Assembly: GCA_963750195.1 (NCBI GenBank)
Contig: CAVVPS010000014.1
Location: 1 to 64,000, forward strand
Source: AP-15 sp963750195
GTDB lineage: Bacteria; Pseudomonadota; Alphaproteobacteria; ATCC43930; CGMCC-115725
Direction: 5' to 3'
DNA length: 64,000 nucleotides
The translations under genes and the position numbers were made by a program. Shown here in pieces: positions 44,918 to 55,372 of this stretch; within the stretch, counting starts at the first letter, position 1; each line of letters begins with the position of its first letter. The notes below the pieces were generated by a model, which saw only the letters and a program-made list of their open reading frames with translations, searched no databases and was not told the origin of the DNA.

Positions 44918-46093
44918 GTGAAGATCCTTACTTTTACAACGTTATATCCGAGCGCAGTGCGCCCCCAACACGGGATTTTTGTCGAGACGCGGCTGCGAAA
45001 GCTGGTTGAAAGCGGCGAGGTCCAGGCCCGGATTGTCGCTCCCTGTCCGTGGTTTCCGTTCACGTCGCCGCGCTTTGGCGGCTATTCGGTGTTGGCCCGA
45101 GTGCCGCCGGAGGAAGTGCGGTACGGGCTGCATATCGATCACCCGCGTTATCCGCTGCTGCCCAAGATCGGCATGAGCACGGCACCGCTGGCGCTCTCCT
45201 CCGCAGTGCTGCCGCGGCTGCGCCGGCAGATCAGCGAGGGCGGCGACTTCGATCTGATCGACGCCCATTATTTCTACCCCGACGGGGTTGCGGCGGTGCT
45301 GCTCGGCCGGGCGCTCGGGCGGCCGGTGGTCGTCACCGCACGCGGCAGCGACCTCAATGTGATCGCCGATCATGCCGTACCGCGGCGCTGGATTCGCTGG
45401 GCGGCGGCGCGTGCGGCGGGGCTCGTAACGGTGTCGAGCGGCCTGAGAGACCGGCTCGTGGCGCTCGGGACCGCGCCGGAGCGCATCCGGGTATTGCGCA
45501 ACGGCGTCGATATCGCGCTGTTTCGCCCGGGCGACCGCGAAGCGGCGCGTCGGCGTCTCGGCTTCACCCGGCCGACCCTGCTCGCGGTCGGCAATCTGGT
45601 GGCGGTGAAGCGGCACCCGCTGATGGTCGAGGCGCTGGCGCTGTTGCCCGACGCCGATCTGGTTATCGTCGGCGAGGGGCCCGAGCGCAACGCGATCGAA
45701 GCATTGGCGCGCGCCCGCGGCCTCGCCAATCGGGTCCGCCTGCTCGGCCAAATGCCGCAGCAGAAGCTTCCGGAGATCTACGGAGCGGCCGATCTGTTGC
45801 TGCTGGTTTCGAGCCATGAGGGCTGGCCCAACGTGCTGCTCGAAAGCATGGCCTGCGGAACCCCAGTGCTGGTCTCGGACATTGCCGGCATCACCGACAT
45901 CGTCGCTACGCCGGCAGCTGGGCGCATCGTTCCCCGGGTCATGCCGGAAAACCTTGCCGGCGCGATCAGCGACCTGCTCGCCGCGCCGCTCCGAGCGCGC
46001 CGCCACCCGTGCTTATGCGGAGCAGTTCGACTGGCAAAGCACGACAGACGGGCAAATCGCGCTGTTTCGCGAGGTGTGCGCCCAGTACCGTAG
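44918..46093 (+). pseudogene. GT4-family glycosyltransferase, C-terminus frameshifted
   Basis: Start GTG 44918 gives the typical VKILTFTTLYPSAVRPQHGIFVE; an upstream GTG at 44906 is less likely. GT-B fold: HYFYPDGVAAVLLGRALG, VVTARGSDLNVIA, VTVSSGLRDRLVALG, VLRNGVDIALFRP, LLAVGNLVAVKRHPLMVEAL, VIVGEGPERNAIEAL and the donor-site ESMACGTPVLVSDIAGITDIV. From about 45990 the frame changes; the proper end (RAYAEQFDWQSTTDGQIALFREVC) is one base off. Transfers a sugar in exopolysaccharide assembly at the inner membrane face. Confidence 0.85.
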
Positions 46094-46115
46094 CCGACGC
46101 AGCCATGGCGGGAAC

Positions 46116-47320
46116 TCATCGTCGCAAGACCCGGGCATAGACTTCGGCATAACGGGCGACGCTGTGCGCCCAGCATCGCTCGCTGTCGATGAACTGGGTA
46201 GCGCACGCTCGGATGCGCGGCCACGATGCAGCGTCGTCGAGTGCCGCAAGTACGCCTTCGGCGAGCTGCCGGGATCATCGGGGGGAAAGAGGTAGCCGGT
46301 CTCTCGGTCGCGGATCAGCTCGCGATGGCCGCCGACATTCGAGGCGGCAACGATTCGCTCCTGCGCCATCGCTTCGAGCGGCTTCAGCGGCGTCACCAAC
46401 TCGGTCAGGCGCAAGGACACGCGCGGAAAGACCAGAAGGTCGGCGAGATCGTAATAGCGGCCGATTTCGTCATGTGGCACCCGCCCGGTGAAGATTGCGC
46501 TGTCACCGAGACCGAGGTCGCTAGCCAGAGCCCGCAACTTCTCCTCCTCCGGACCGCCGCCGACGAGGAGGATTGCGATGTCCGGGCGCAGGCGCTGGAT
46601 CAAGGGCAGCGCGCGCAGCAGCAGATGCAGCCCCTCATAAGAATAAAAAGAGCCGAAAAAGCCGAGCACCCGCTTGCCGGCGAGACCGAGCCGGGCGGCG
46701 AGCGCAGAATCGGGAGCACCCGGTCCGTGAAATGCATTGCGGTCGACCGCATTTGGGATGACCGTGATTTTCTGCGCCGGAATGCCGCGGGCGGCGATTT
46801 CGCCACGCAGCCCCTCACAGATCGTGGTCACCGCATCGGCCCGCCGCATCGCGTGGGTCTCGATCAGCCGGGTGGCGCGATAGCGCAGCCCGGCCTCGCC
46901 ATGGGTCCCGTGGCTCGCTGCCCCGTCCTCCCACAACGCACGCACTTCATAGACGACCGGGATGCCATGACGACGGCCGGCGCGAATCGCCGGGAGCGCG
47001 TTGAGGACCGGCGAGTGGGCGTGCAGGATCTGCGGCCGCACTTCGTCCACGACCTCGTCGAGGCGGCGCCCTAGATCGCTGACGAACTTCAGCTCGCGCG
47101 CCCAGGGCAGCCGGGCGCCGAGCCCGTTCGGCGCCGGCGTGCGCAAAAATTCCCAATCGCCGATATGTTCGCGCGGCGGCCCCGGCGCGTAATGCTTGCC
47201 GCTGGTCAGCAGCACCGGCTCCCAGCCCAATGCCCGCTGTTGGTTAACGATGCCGAGCGTGCGAAAGACATAGCCGCTCTGCAGCGGCAGCGAATGGTCG
47301 AGGATGTGCAGGACCCGCAT
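46116..47320 (-). pseudogene. Glycosyltransferase of the exosortase-A-associated GT4 type, C-terminus frameshifted
   Basis: Start ATG 47318-47320 (MRVLHILDHSLPLQSGYVFRTLGI), a beginning I associate with the TIGR04063-type PEP-CTERM/exosortase-A glycosyltransferases. GT-B landmarks: HAHSPVLNALPAIRAGRRHGIPVVYEVRALWED, VIPNAVDRNAF, LGFFGSFYSYEGLHLLLRAL, LLVGGGPEEEKLRAL, FPRVSLRLTELVTPLKPLEAMAQERIVAASNVGGHRELI. A one-base shift near 46270 breaks the last 50 codons; the correct end is RYAEVYARVLRR, stop at 46116. It converges on the preceding glycosyltransferase gene. Confidence 0.85.
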
Positions 47321-47415
47321 CGTCCGATCGCATTTGTTGCCGCTTTCCGAGCCTTATACCAGGATCGCGCAGTGTCAAGCTTATGCCGCATCGGCTGAAC
47401 TTGGGTTAACAAGGG

Positions 47416-48541
47416 ATGCACGGCCCAATACGCGCGCCGGGCGAGGTCGCGTTCCGCCGCGAGGCGCTGCCGCCGCTCGCCGAACTCGAGCGCGAATGGC
47501 GGACGCTCGAGGCCGTCGCCCACCCGTCGTTCTTTATCTCTTGGGCCTGGATCGGGAGCTTGCTCGACGCGATCCCAGCGGAGAGCCGGCCGATGCTGCT
47601 GCGCGGCCATGCACAAGGCGAGACGGCAGCGCTGGCGCTGGTCGGCAGTGCGGTCACCTGGCGCCGCTACCGGCTGATCCGCTCGCGCGGCCTTTATCTA
47701 AACGAAACCGGCGACCCGCAATATGACGCGATGACGATCGAGCACAACGGCATCCTGTGCGCGGATGGCAGCGAACCCGGCGTCTGCGACGCGCTGCTAG
47801 CCTGGTTCAGTGGGCTGCGCGGCGAGGCCGACGAACTCCATTTCAGCGGGTCGTTGGTGCGGCTGCCCGGCGCAGCGCTCGCCGCCCATGGGTTGATGCT
47901 CCACGAGATCGCCAAGCCTTCATATTCGGTCGATCTCGATCTCCTCGCGGCGAGCGATGGCGTGCTCGACCCGGTGCTCAGCGCCAATGCCCGCCAACAG
48001 CTGCGCCGCGCGTTGCGGAATTTCGAAGCGCACGGGCCGCTGCAATTGCGCGAAGCCACCAGCGAGGCGGAGGCCCAGAGTTGGTTCACCGGATTGAAGG
48101 CGCTACATTGCGCCTCGTGGGAACGGCGCGGCATCGCGCACTCATTCAGCGGCGGATTTTTTGAGATAGTTCCACCGCCGGCTGATCGAGCGCCATTTTG
48201 CCGAGGGTGCGATCCAAGTCGTCGAGGCGCGGGCCGGCGAGCGGATCATCGGCTATCTCTATAATTTCCGCCGCGACGGTCGCGTCTATGCCTATCAGAG
48301 CGGGTTCGCCGACGCCGACCCGCGCGAGCGCCCGGGGGCCGTCACTCATGCGCTGGCGATCCGACACGCCTTCCGCTCGGGAATGCGCGTTTATGATTTC
48401 ATGTCCGGGCGCAACCGACTGAAGGAAAGCTTTGCCACAAGGTGCGAACCGATGCTGTGGCAGGTGGTCCAGCAACCACGCCTCGCCTTTCGTCTCGAGC
48501 ACCTCGCCCGCCGTTTAAAGCAGGGAATGCGGGAGGCCTGA
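47416..48541 (+). pseudogene. Second CelD-like GNAT-fold protein, one frameshift
   Basis: Starts ATG 47416 (MHGPIRAPGEVAFRREALPP). The first 250 residues hold FFISWAWIGSLLDAIP, YLNETGDPQYDAMTIEHNG and LSANARQQLRRALRNFEAHGPLQL. One base is lost near 48168, and the C-terminal GNAT half (RRLIERHFAEGAIQVVEARAGERIIGYLYNF, YDFMSGRNRLKESFA, RLEHLARRLKQGMREA) continues in another frame. Rejoined length is about 375 aa. Probably modifies exopolysaccharide. The exact stop base is uncertain by a couple of positions. Confidence 0.75.
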
Positions 48542-48606
48542 GAAATCGCTTGCCGGCGGCGGGGCGAAACGATAGGGCAGGCCGTTATCCCCTGGCCAGG
48601 AGTCCC

Positions 48607-49595
48607 ATGTCGATTCTTGTGACCGGCGCAGCCGGCTTCATCGGTTTCCATGTCGCCAAGGCGCTGCTCGAGCGCGGCGACCAAGTCGTCGGTATAGACA
48701 ACCTCAACGATTATTACGATGTGCGGCTGAAACAAGCGCGCCTCGCCGAGCTGGCCGCTTTCCCGGCTTCGTCTTCGCCAAGCTCGATGTGGCGGACCGC
48801 GACGGCGTCTTTGTCCTGGTCGAGCGCCACAAAGAACTGACCGGGATCATCCATCTCGCGGCGCAAGCCGGGGTGCGCTATTCGCTCGAAAACCCTTTTG
48901 CCTATATCGACGCGAATGTGATGGGCACGCTGGTCATGCTCGAAGCGGCGCGACGGATAAAACCACTCACGGCAATCACTTACGCGTCATCCTCTTCGGT
49001 TTACGGCGCCAACCGCAAGCAGCCGTTCAGCGTCGACGATCCGGTGGATCAGCCGGTTTCACTGTACGCCGCGACCAAGCGCAGCTGCGAGCTGATCGCG
49101 CGCAGCTACAGCCATCTCTATGGCTTGCCGGTGACAGGATTGCGGTTTTTTACCGCTTACGGGCCGTGGGGTCGGCCGGATATGGCGGCCTATCTGTTCA
49201 CCAGGGCGATTCTCGCCGGCGAGCCGATCAAGGTGTTCAACGAAGGCCATATGGCGCGCGACTTTACCTATATCGACGACATTGTCGCCGGCACGATCGC
49301 CGCGCATGATCGCGCCCCCACCGCGGGAGCGGCTGGGGACGGGGTTGCGCACCGGATCTACAATCTCGGCAACCATCGGCCCGAAAAACTGCTCGATTTC
49401 ATCGCGGTTCTCGAACGGGCGCTGGGGCGCACTGCGAAAAAGGAGCTGCTGCCGTTGCAACCCGGCGATGTGCCGGAGAGTTTTGCCGATATCGAATCAG
49501 CGCGGCGCGATCTCGGCTTTGAGCCGAAGACGACGATCGAAGAGGGGATCGGACGCTTTGTGACCTGGTACAAGCACTATCATCAGGTCAATTGA
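48607..49595 (+). pseudogene. NAD-dependent epimerase, UDP-glucuronate 4-epimerase-like, one frameshift
   Basis: Start ATG 48607 (MSILVTGAAGFIGFHVAKALLERG), about 329 codons. GxxGxxG and the signature DNLNDYYDVRLKQARL are typical of UDP-glucuronate epimerases. The frame slips by one base near 48765, then IIHLAAQAGVRYSLENPFAYIDANVMGT, YASSSSVYGAN, SLYAATKRSCELIA (YxxxK) and FTAYGPWGRPDMA follow. Converts UDP-GlcA to UDP-GalA for exopolysaccharide. It starts 64 bp after the GNAT gene and is followed by a nucleotide-sugar dehydrogenase. The shift may be an error. Confidence 0.88.
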
Positions 49596-49691
49596 TCGAC
49601 TAGCCCGCGTGCCATTCTCATGCGGCGAAACCCTTTTTTAACCATATTCGGCCAGACTATGTCACACATCACATCGTGATCGCCGGGAGGG

Positions 49692-50993
49692 GTGTTGCGG
49701 GTAGCAGCTGACATGGAGCGCGGATTTGCGGTTGTCGGCCTCGGTTATGTTGGATTGCCGGTGGCGCTTGCTTTGGCGAAGAAGTTCGCGCCGGTCATCG
49801 GGTTCGATGTCTCGGAGCAGCGGATCGCTGCGTTGCGTCAGGGACGGGACGCAACCGGCGAGGTCCCCGAGGCGGCCTTACGCGAGACCCGACTGCGGCT
49901 GACCGACGATCCCGACGCGCTGGCCGAGGCGAGTTTCCTGATCGTCACGGTCCCGACGCCGATCGATGCCGAGCGCCGTCCTGATTTGGCGCCGCTGTCC
50001 GAGGCCTGTGCGTTGATTGGACCGCGCCTGCGGCCCGGTTCCGTCGTGGTCTTTAAATCGACAGTCTATCCGGGCCTCACTCGCGACATCTGCGGGCCGC
50101 TGCTCGCCAAGGCCTCCGGGTTGGCGCAGGGGATCGATTTCAAGCTCGGGTATTCGCCCGAACGGATCAATCCCGGCGATAAGCGGCACCGGCTCGAAAC
50201 CATCGTCAAAATCGTCGCAGGCGAGGATGCGGAGACATTAGAGCGCGTCGCGGCGGTCTACGGGCAAATCGTCGAGGCCGGTTTGCACCGCGCCGCCTCG
50301 CTCGAAATCGCCGAGGCGGCAAAGGTCATCGAAAACACGCAGCGTGATCTGAACATCGCCCTGATGAACGAATTGGCGATTATCTTCGACCGGCTTGGCA
50401 TCCCGACCCGAGAGGTTTTGGCGGCGGCTGGCACCAAATGGAATTTTCTGCCATTCACGCCGGGGTTGGTCGGCGGTCATTGTATCGGCGTCGACCCGTA
50501 TTACCTGACCGCCCGGGCCGAGGCGGCGGGCTATTACCCGCAGGTAATCCTGTCGGGGCGGCGCATCAACGACGGCATGGGCGGCTTTGTCGCCCAGCGC
50601 GTCGTCAAATTGCTGATTGCCGCCGGGTGTCCGGTCAAGGGCGCGCGGATCGGCATTCTCGGGATCACCTTCAAGGAAGACGTTCCCGACCTGCGCAACA
50701 GCCGGGTTCCTGACATCGTCGCCGAATTGCGTGAATTCGGCATCGCGGCGTTGGTGGCCGACCCGCTCGCCGACGCGGAGCAGGCAAAGCGCGTATACGG
50801 CATCGATCTCGTCGCCTTGGACGAATTTAGCGGGCTTGACGGGCTGGTCCTCGCCGTACCCCATCGGGTTCTGGCCAAGGCCGGATGGGACAAGCTATTC
50901 GCCGCGCTGGCGCCGGGCGGCGTGTTTGTCGATGTGAAATCCGCGATCGCCCGCGATCAGATTCCGGAAAACGTCCTTTACTGGAGCCTCTGA
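49692..50993 (+). CDS. Nucleotide-sugar dehydrogenase, WecC/TviB-like
   Basis: 433 aa from GTG 49692; the ATG at 49713 (MERGFAVVGLGYVGLPVALALA) is an equally plausible start. UDP-glucose/ManNAc dehydrogenase domains in order: N-terminal Rossmann fold, TVPTPIDAERRPDL, SVVVFKSTVYPGLTRD, YSPERINPGDKRH, AKVIENTQRDLNIALMNELA, catalytic cysteine in GGHCIGVDPYYL, then a C-terminal Rossmann part with GITFKEDVPDLRNS. PERINPGDK and the Vi-polysaccharide-like C-terminus favour TviB (UDP-GlcNAc 6-dehydrogenase) over UDP-glucose dehydrogenase. Intact. Confidence 0.9.
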   Translation: MLRVAADMERGFAVVGLGYVGLPVALALAKKFAPVIGFDVSEQRIAALRQGRDATGEVPEAALRETRLRLTDDPDALAEASFLIVTVPTPIDAERRPDLAPLSEACALIGPRLRPGSVVVFKSTVYPGLTRDICGPLLAKASGLAQGIDFKLGYSPERINPGDKRHRLETIVKIVAGEDAETLERVAAVYGQIVEAGLHRAASLEIAEAAKVIENTQRDLNIALMNELAIIFDRLGIPTREVLAAAGTKWNFLPFTPGLVGGHCIGVDPYYLTARAEAAGYYPQVILSGRRINDGMGGFVAQRVVKLLIAAGCPVKGARIGILGITFKEDVPDLRNSRVPDIVAELREFGIAALVADPLADAEQAKRVYGIDLVALDEFSGLDGLVLAVPHRVLAKAGWDKLFAALAPGGVFVDVKSAIARDQIPENVLYWSL

Positions 50994-51257
50994 CCCAGGC
51001 CGGCGCCGTCCCAAATGGGACGATCGTCTGTGTCATTTGTCGGGCGGAAAGTCATCATCCCGTTCAGCTGATGTCGCGGTATAGCAGGCTTTCCGCGTTG
51101 TAGCCGAGCCGAATAGAAGATTGTCGCAGTAATCCTTTGTGACTATCACTCTATTTGCTTCGTTGACCCCGGCGCAGCCGACAACCGAAAATTAACCATC
51201 CGCCATCCGGCCATCTCCGCTGGTATTGGCGGTGACGGGTGCGCAAAGGGGGGAACC

Positions 51258-52277
51258 ATGAGACCAGTACGTCTGCTACTTCTTGGGGCTGTGTTCGGTA
51301 TGTTAATGACGCGCGGCGCTGTCGCGGGAAACGTCATCCTGGTCGTCGGACCCGGCCAGACCTACCCGTCTGTCAGCAGCGCAGTCGTTAAGGCTGACGG
51401 CGACACGAATGCGGCTAACTACTACACGATCGAGGTCACTCCGGGAACTTATACGAACGATTTTTCAACGGTGACCCGGCCGATGACAATAGAGTCTAGA
51501 GTAGTGGGACAGCCTGTCGTTCTCAATGCCACGGCGTCCCCGCCCAACCAAAAAGGCATTATCCTCAATCTGTCGAATTTGACCGTAAATGGCTTGACTT
51601 TTCAGGGGTCGCAGATCCCAAACGGGTCTGGCGGAAACGGCGCAGGCATACGGGATCAAAACGTTTCGACGACAACGCCGTATCTAATTGTTTTGAATAG
51701 CGACTTTATCAACAATCAAGAAGGCATTCTAACCGGAAACAACTCCCTCCAGTCTATAATCATTGTCAATTCCATTTTTACGAATAACGGTAACCCCAAC
51801 GCCAGTTTTTTCCAGCATGCGCTGTACGTCAACGACGCGGGGAGCCTGCCGTCACCGGCAGCGTGTTCTGCGGCCAACTGATCGGGCACGACATCAAGAG
51901 CCGAGCATTGGTGACGACTGTGTCCGACAATCAGCTATATGACGGCCAAGCCGATGCGGCGATCAACTGCCTGGCCGGGATCGACCAGCCTTGCCATCGA
52001 CATCGCCAATGGCGGTACCGCGATCATATCGGGAAATATGATTACTCAAGGAGCTGCTTCTCAGAATTCAAAATTGGTCGATTATGGAGAAGAGGGACTC
52101 CCATACAACGCTAACAGCTTTATACTCCTGCACAATACTTTTACTAATATTGGATCACTGTCGGCAATTGGGATTTATGACCCTAACTGTATTCTGGCAC
52201 AGTCGGTAGGCAATACCTTCACGGGGGTTGCCATCCCTGGTGTCTCCTTCCGGCTGCGCTACCTTCGAATGAAATAG
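51258..52277 (+). pseudogene. Secreted right-handed beta-helix protein, frameshifted
   Basis: Signal peptide MRPVRLLLLGAVFGMLMTRGAVA with cleavage near residue 23. Then VVGPGQTYPSVSSAVVKA, the usual entry to pectate-lyase-like beta-helices, and coil repeats (LTVNGLTFQGSQI, LIVLNSDFINNQEGILTGNN, IIIVNSIFTNNG). The frame is lost near 51855 and again near 51985; DIANGGTAIISGNMITQGA and NSFILLHNTFTNIGSLSAIGIYD complete the helix. Probably exported and acts on or binds the exopolysaccharide made by the upstream genes. The 260 bp before it (50994-51257) holds no gene. Confidence 0.75.
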
Positions 52278-52317
52278 TGACGGCGAGAAGCCGGCCCAGA
52301 AATGCGTCATCAGAGGC

Positions 52318-53013
52318 TCAAGGGCGCAGCGCGTAATACAGTCGTTCGTCGTAAAGTGCGCCTTCGAGCGGCGTCAGCTTTTGCCGGAAGTCGCGGGTCG
52401 AGGCGGCCATCAGGCTGTCATCGAAGGCTTTGCGGTCGCGCCAGCCTTGAACCAGGGTGAAATGGTTCGGCCGGCCGACCACTTGCAGCACGTCGAAGAG
52501 TAAGTTGCCCGGTATCTTGCGGCCGGCCTCGGCCAATACCGTGACGAGCGCGGCTGCTTGATCTTTCCCGGCGGGAAAGACATCGACATGGGTGACGACG
52601 TAAACCGCGCGAGGACCGCCCTGTGCGGTTGGCCCGGCGATCGAGAACCCGTTGAACACCCTGACCTCGAACGGGCCAACGAGCAGCGGCTGGAGCTTGT
52701 CGTGAAATGCGGTGACAGCCGGGCCCTTGTCGTGGGCATCCGCCGCCGTCTTGTCGCGCCAAGCCTCGAATAGGGCGAAGCGGCTCGGCCGGCCGATTTC
52801 CTGGAACGCTTCGAAGCCAGCATTGCCCGGCTCCTTACGACTGGCCGCGACGAATTGCTGGGTTAGCGCGGCGGCTTGCGCGACATCGGGCGCGGCCGCC
52901 TCGAAATAGGTGACGGTGTAGACCGCGCCGCCGCCGGCTGGCTGCGCGGCGGCGGAGTGAACCGTCGCGAGGGCCAGCGGAAGCAGGCCTAGGACCAGCT
53001 GTGAAAACCTCAT
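52318..53013 (-). CDS. Exported protein with two tandem ABM (monooxygenase-like) domains
   Basis: 231 aa. Signal peptide MRFSQLVLGLLPLALATVHSAAA. Two copies of an antibiotic-biosynthesis-monooxygenase fold are recognisable: YTVTYFEAAAPDVAQAAAL...EPGNAGFEAFQEIGRPSRFALFEAWRDKTAADAHD, and YVVTHVDVFPAGKDQAAAL...IPGNLLFDVLQVVGRPNHFTLVQGWRDRKAFDDS. The internal duplication replaces the dimer formed by single-domain members. Substrate unknown; periplasmic. Intact. Confidence 0.8.
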   Translation of the reverse strand: MRFSQLVLGLLPLALATVHSAAAQPAGGGAVYTVTYFEAAAPDVAQAAALTQQFVAASRKEPGNAGFEAFQEIGRPSRFALFEAWRDKTAADAHDKGPAVTAFHDKLQPLLVGPFEVRVFNGFSIAGPTAQGGPRAVYVVTHVDVFPAGKDQAAALVTVLAEAGRKIPGNLLFDVLQVVGRPNHFTLVQGWRDRKAFDDSLMAASTRDFRQKLTPLEGALYDERLYYALRP

Positions 53014-53085
53014 ATGTCTTATTTCCTCCCTGCACGATTGTGCTTCGAGCTTACGCAGGCCGATCCGGTTGACGCAACGCGCCGT

Positions 53086-54693
53086 TCACTGAGCGGCAAG
53101 GCGGAACCGGCAGTCGGTGTCGCGGGCGATCTGGTTGACCAGCTCGATCTCCCAGGCGAGATATTCGCGCATGAAGCGCTCCCGGTCGGCGGGCCGGTCG
53201 CGCGCCGACAGCGACACGTCATCGGGCTCGTCGGCGAGCGGTCCCATGCCGGTTTCGAGCGGCAATCCGGCCGCTTTCCAGCCCGCCGTGCCGCCCGCCA
53301 GCACCCGCACCGGGCGCCCGGCATTGGCTGCGATCTCGGCAGCGGCAAAGCGGGCGAGCGCACCGTCTTCGCTGGTCAGCACCAGCTCGCCTTGGGCCGG
53401 CAATTTGGCCAGCGCGGCGGGGAGGCGCGCGCGGATCGCGAACCATGCGCCGGGGATGTGGCCGTCGCGATGGCGGCGGCTCAATGCCAGGTCGATAACG
53501 AGCGCGGGGCGCGCGTGGAGCTCGGCGGGGGTGATGGTCGCCGGCTCGGGTCCGGCGAGCGGAAAGACATCGCCGCGGGTAGCCGGCACGCCATTTTCCA
53601 GCGCCACCCCTTCGAAACCGCCATCCAATACCGCGACATCCCAGCCCATGCGCTTGAGCCAGGAGGCTGTCATCCGCGCCCGCACGCCGGTGTCGTCGAC
53701 CAGCACAACGCGCGCGCCCCAAATTCCCAACCAACTGTCGGTTTCCTGGACTAATTGCCCGCCGGGCGCCATCAACGACCCCGGCAGATGGCCGGCACGG
53801 TATTCGGCCGGGTCGCGGACATCGAGCACATAGAGTGTGCGGTGGTCGGCCTCGCGCTGCCACAGAGCGAGGGTGGCGCGGTCGATGGTCGGGACGCCAT
53901 AGCGCCGGGCGACCGCCTCGGCGCGCTGCCGGGCCGCGGCGACCCCCTCGACCGAGACCTCGGGCGCGCGGTCGGTCGCACCATTGACCACATCGAGCCC
54001 GGCGAGGTGCCAGGCCATCGTGCCGTCCTTCAGCGAGACAACGCGGTTCGGCACGCCGGCGTCGATCAGCGCCTGCGCGCCGATGATACTGCGCGTGCGC
54101 CCGCCGCAATTGACCACGACAAAGGTGTCGGGCGACGGCACCAGCTGGTGAAAGCGGTAGACCAGCTCGGCGCCGGGCACACTGATCGCACCTGGGATGC
54201 TGTTCGAGTGGTATTCCTCATAGGAGCGGCTGTCGAAGATCGCGAGCCGTTCGCCTTGCTTCTGACGCTGCGCCAATTCCTCGGCGCTGATCCATGGCGT
54301 GCCGTATTCGTGCTCGACGACCTCGGCGAAGGCCTTGCTCGGCACATGAACGCCGCTATAGACCGGGAAACCCGCAGCTTCCCAAGCCGCGACGCCGCCG
54401 TGGAGGACCGACACATCGCTCCAGCCGCCTTCGATCAGCCGCGCCGCGGCGCGATCGGCGAGCCCTCCACCCCCAGGGACACCAGCGTCGCAGACGACAA
54501 TCGGTGCGGCAGCGGCGCGGCAACAGGGCAGGGGCGATCAGCTCCAGCCGGGAGAGCGGCAGGCACGACGCCATCAGCAAATGCCGATTGTGGAAGCTGC
54601 CTTCCCCGCGCGGATCGACGATCGCGATCTCGCCGCCATCGTGCAGCCGGCGCGCAATTCGCCGGCCGTAATGTTGCCCGGTCGTGCCGCCAT
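53086..54693 (-). pseudogene. Four-domain rhodanese protein, frameshifted at its N-terminus
   Basis: Start ATG 54691-54693 (MAARPGNITAGELRA) after GGAGGACAAC. Domain 1 is broken by shifts near 54645 and 54500. Domain 2 keeps the active-site cysteine in VVNCGGRTRS. Domain 3 has VDDTGVRA (Asp for Cys) and domain 4 LTSEDGALA (Ser for Cys), so both look catalytically dead. Each domain ends in the usual LxGGxxxWxxAGxP form (VLHGGVAAWEAAGFPV, SLKDGTMAWHLAGLDV, VLAGGTAGWKAAGLPL). Single-domain rhodaneses move sulfur between thiols; the repeated, half-dead form suggests a scaffold or sulfur-carrier role. Converges on nothing nearby; divergent from the DUF35 gene. Confidence 0.8.
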
Positions 54694-54782
54694 GTTGTCC
54701 TCCCGCGAAATCGCGAGGTTCCATTTGCCCGAATTCGCGGCAGGCGTCAAAGTCGCAATCGGATCGCTTGATGGAGGTGGGG

Positions 54783-55193
54783 ATGTCCGAAGGACGACGC
54801 GCGAGGCCGCAGCCGACGCCGGAGACGCAGCATTTCTGGGACGGGACAAGGGCCGGCGAATTGCGGCTGCAGCGCTGCAACGCCTGCGGCAAGGCGTATT
54901 TTCCGCCACGGCCGTTCTGTCCTGCTTGCGCGTCGCGCGATGTCGGCGTGTTCCGGGCGACTGGCAAGGGGCGGCTCTATTGCTATGTGATCCACCACCG
55001 TCCGGTCCCCGGCTTCACCCCGCCCTATGCGATCGCCGTCGTCGAATTGGACGAGGGTCCGCGGATGATGACCAACATCACCCAATGCCCGCAAACCCCC
55101 GAGGCATTGCAGCTCGACATGCCGGTCGAGGTCGCCTTCGAACAGCTCGACGACCAGATTACCCTGCCGCTTTTCCGTCCGGCCGGGAGGTAG
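54783..55193 (+). CDS. Zn-ribbon OB-fold (DUF35) thiolase partner protein
   Basis: 136 aa from ATG 54783 (MSEGRRARPQPTPETQHFWDG), with GGAGGTGGGG just upstream deciding this start. Zinc ribbon RCNACGKAYFPPRPFCPAC, then an OB fold (GKGRLYCYVIHHRP, PYAIAVVELDEGPRMMTNI). DUF35 proteins form complexes with SCP2-type thiolases or ketosteroid aldolases; a thiolase gene follows 180 bp downstream, which matches. Intact. Confidence 0.9.
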   Translation: MSEGRRARPQPTPETQHFWDGTRAGELRLQRCNACGKAYFPPRPFCPACASRDVGVFRATGKGRLYCYVIHHRPVPGFTPPYAIAVVELDEGPRMMTNITQCPQTPEALQLDMPVEVAFEQLDDQITLPLFRPAGR

Positions 55194-55237
55194 CGAGCCA
55201 TGCGTGCGTCGACCAGGGCCTCGGCCGCTCCCTCCTT

Positions 55238-55324
55238 CGTCATGGCCGGGCTTGGCCTGGCCATCCACGGACCTCAAGCCGCGGCACAGGAAGGCGTGGA
55301 TACCCGGAACAAGTCCGGGCATGG
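55238..55324. repeat. Intergenic palindromic CGTCATGGCCGGGCTT repeat
   Basis: ATGGCCGGGCTTGGCCTGGC...CGTGGATACCCGG...GTCCGGGCATG is a long imperfect inverted repeat of the kind scattered between genes of Bradyrhizobium- and Rhodospirillales-like genomes (from memory). It lies in the gap between the DUF35 and thiolase genes and may form a hairpin in the joint transcript. Confidence 0.6.
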
Positions 55325-55372
55325 AGTGTCTGAATTCGCGGCCAGGGCAAGCGGGAAAGGGAGGATTAGGCC

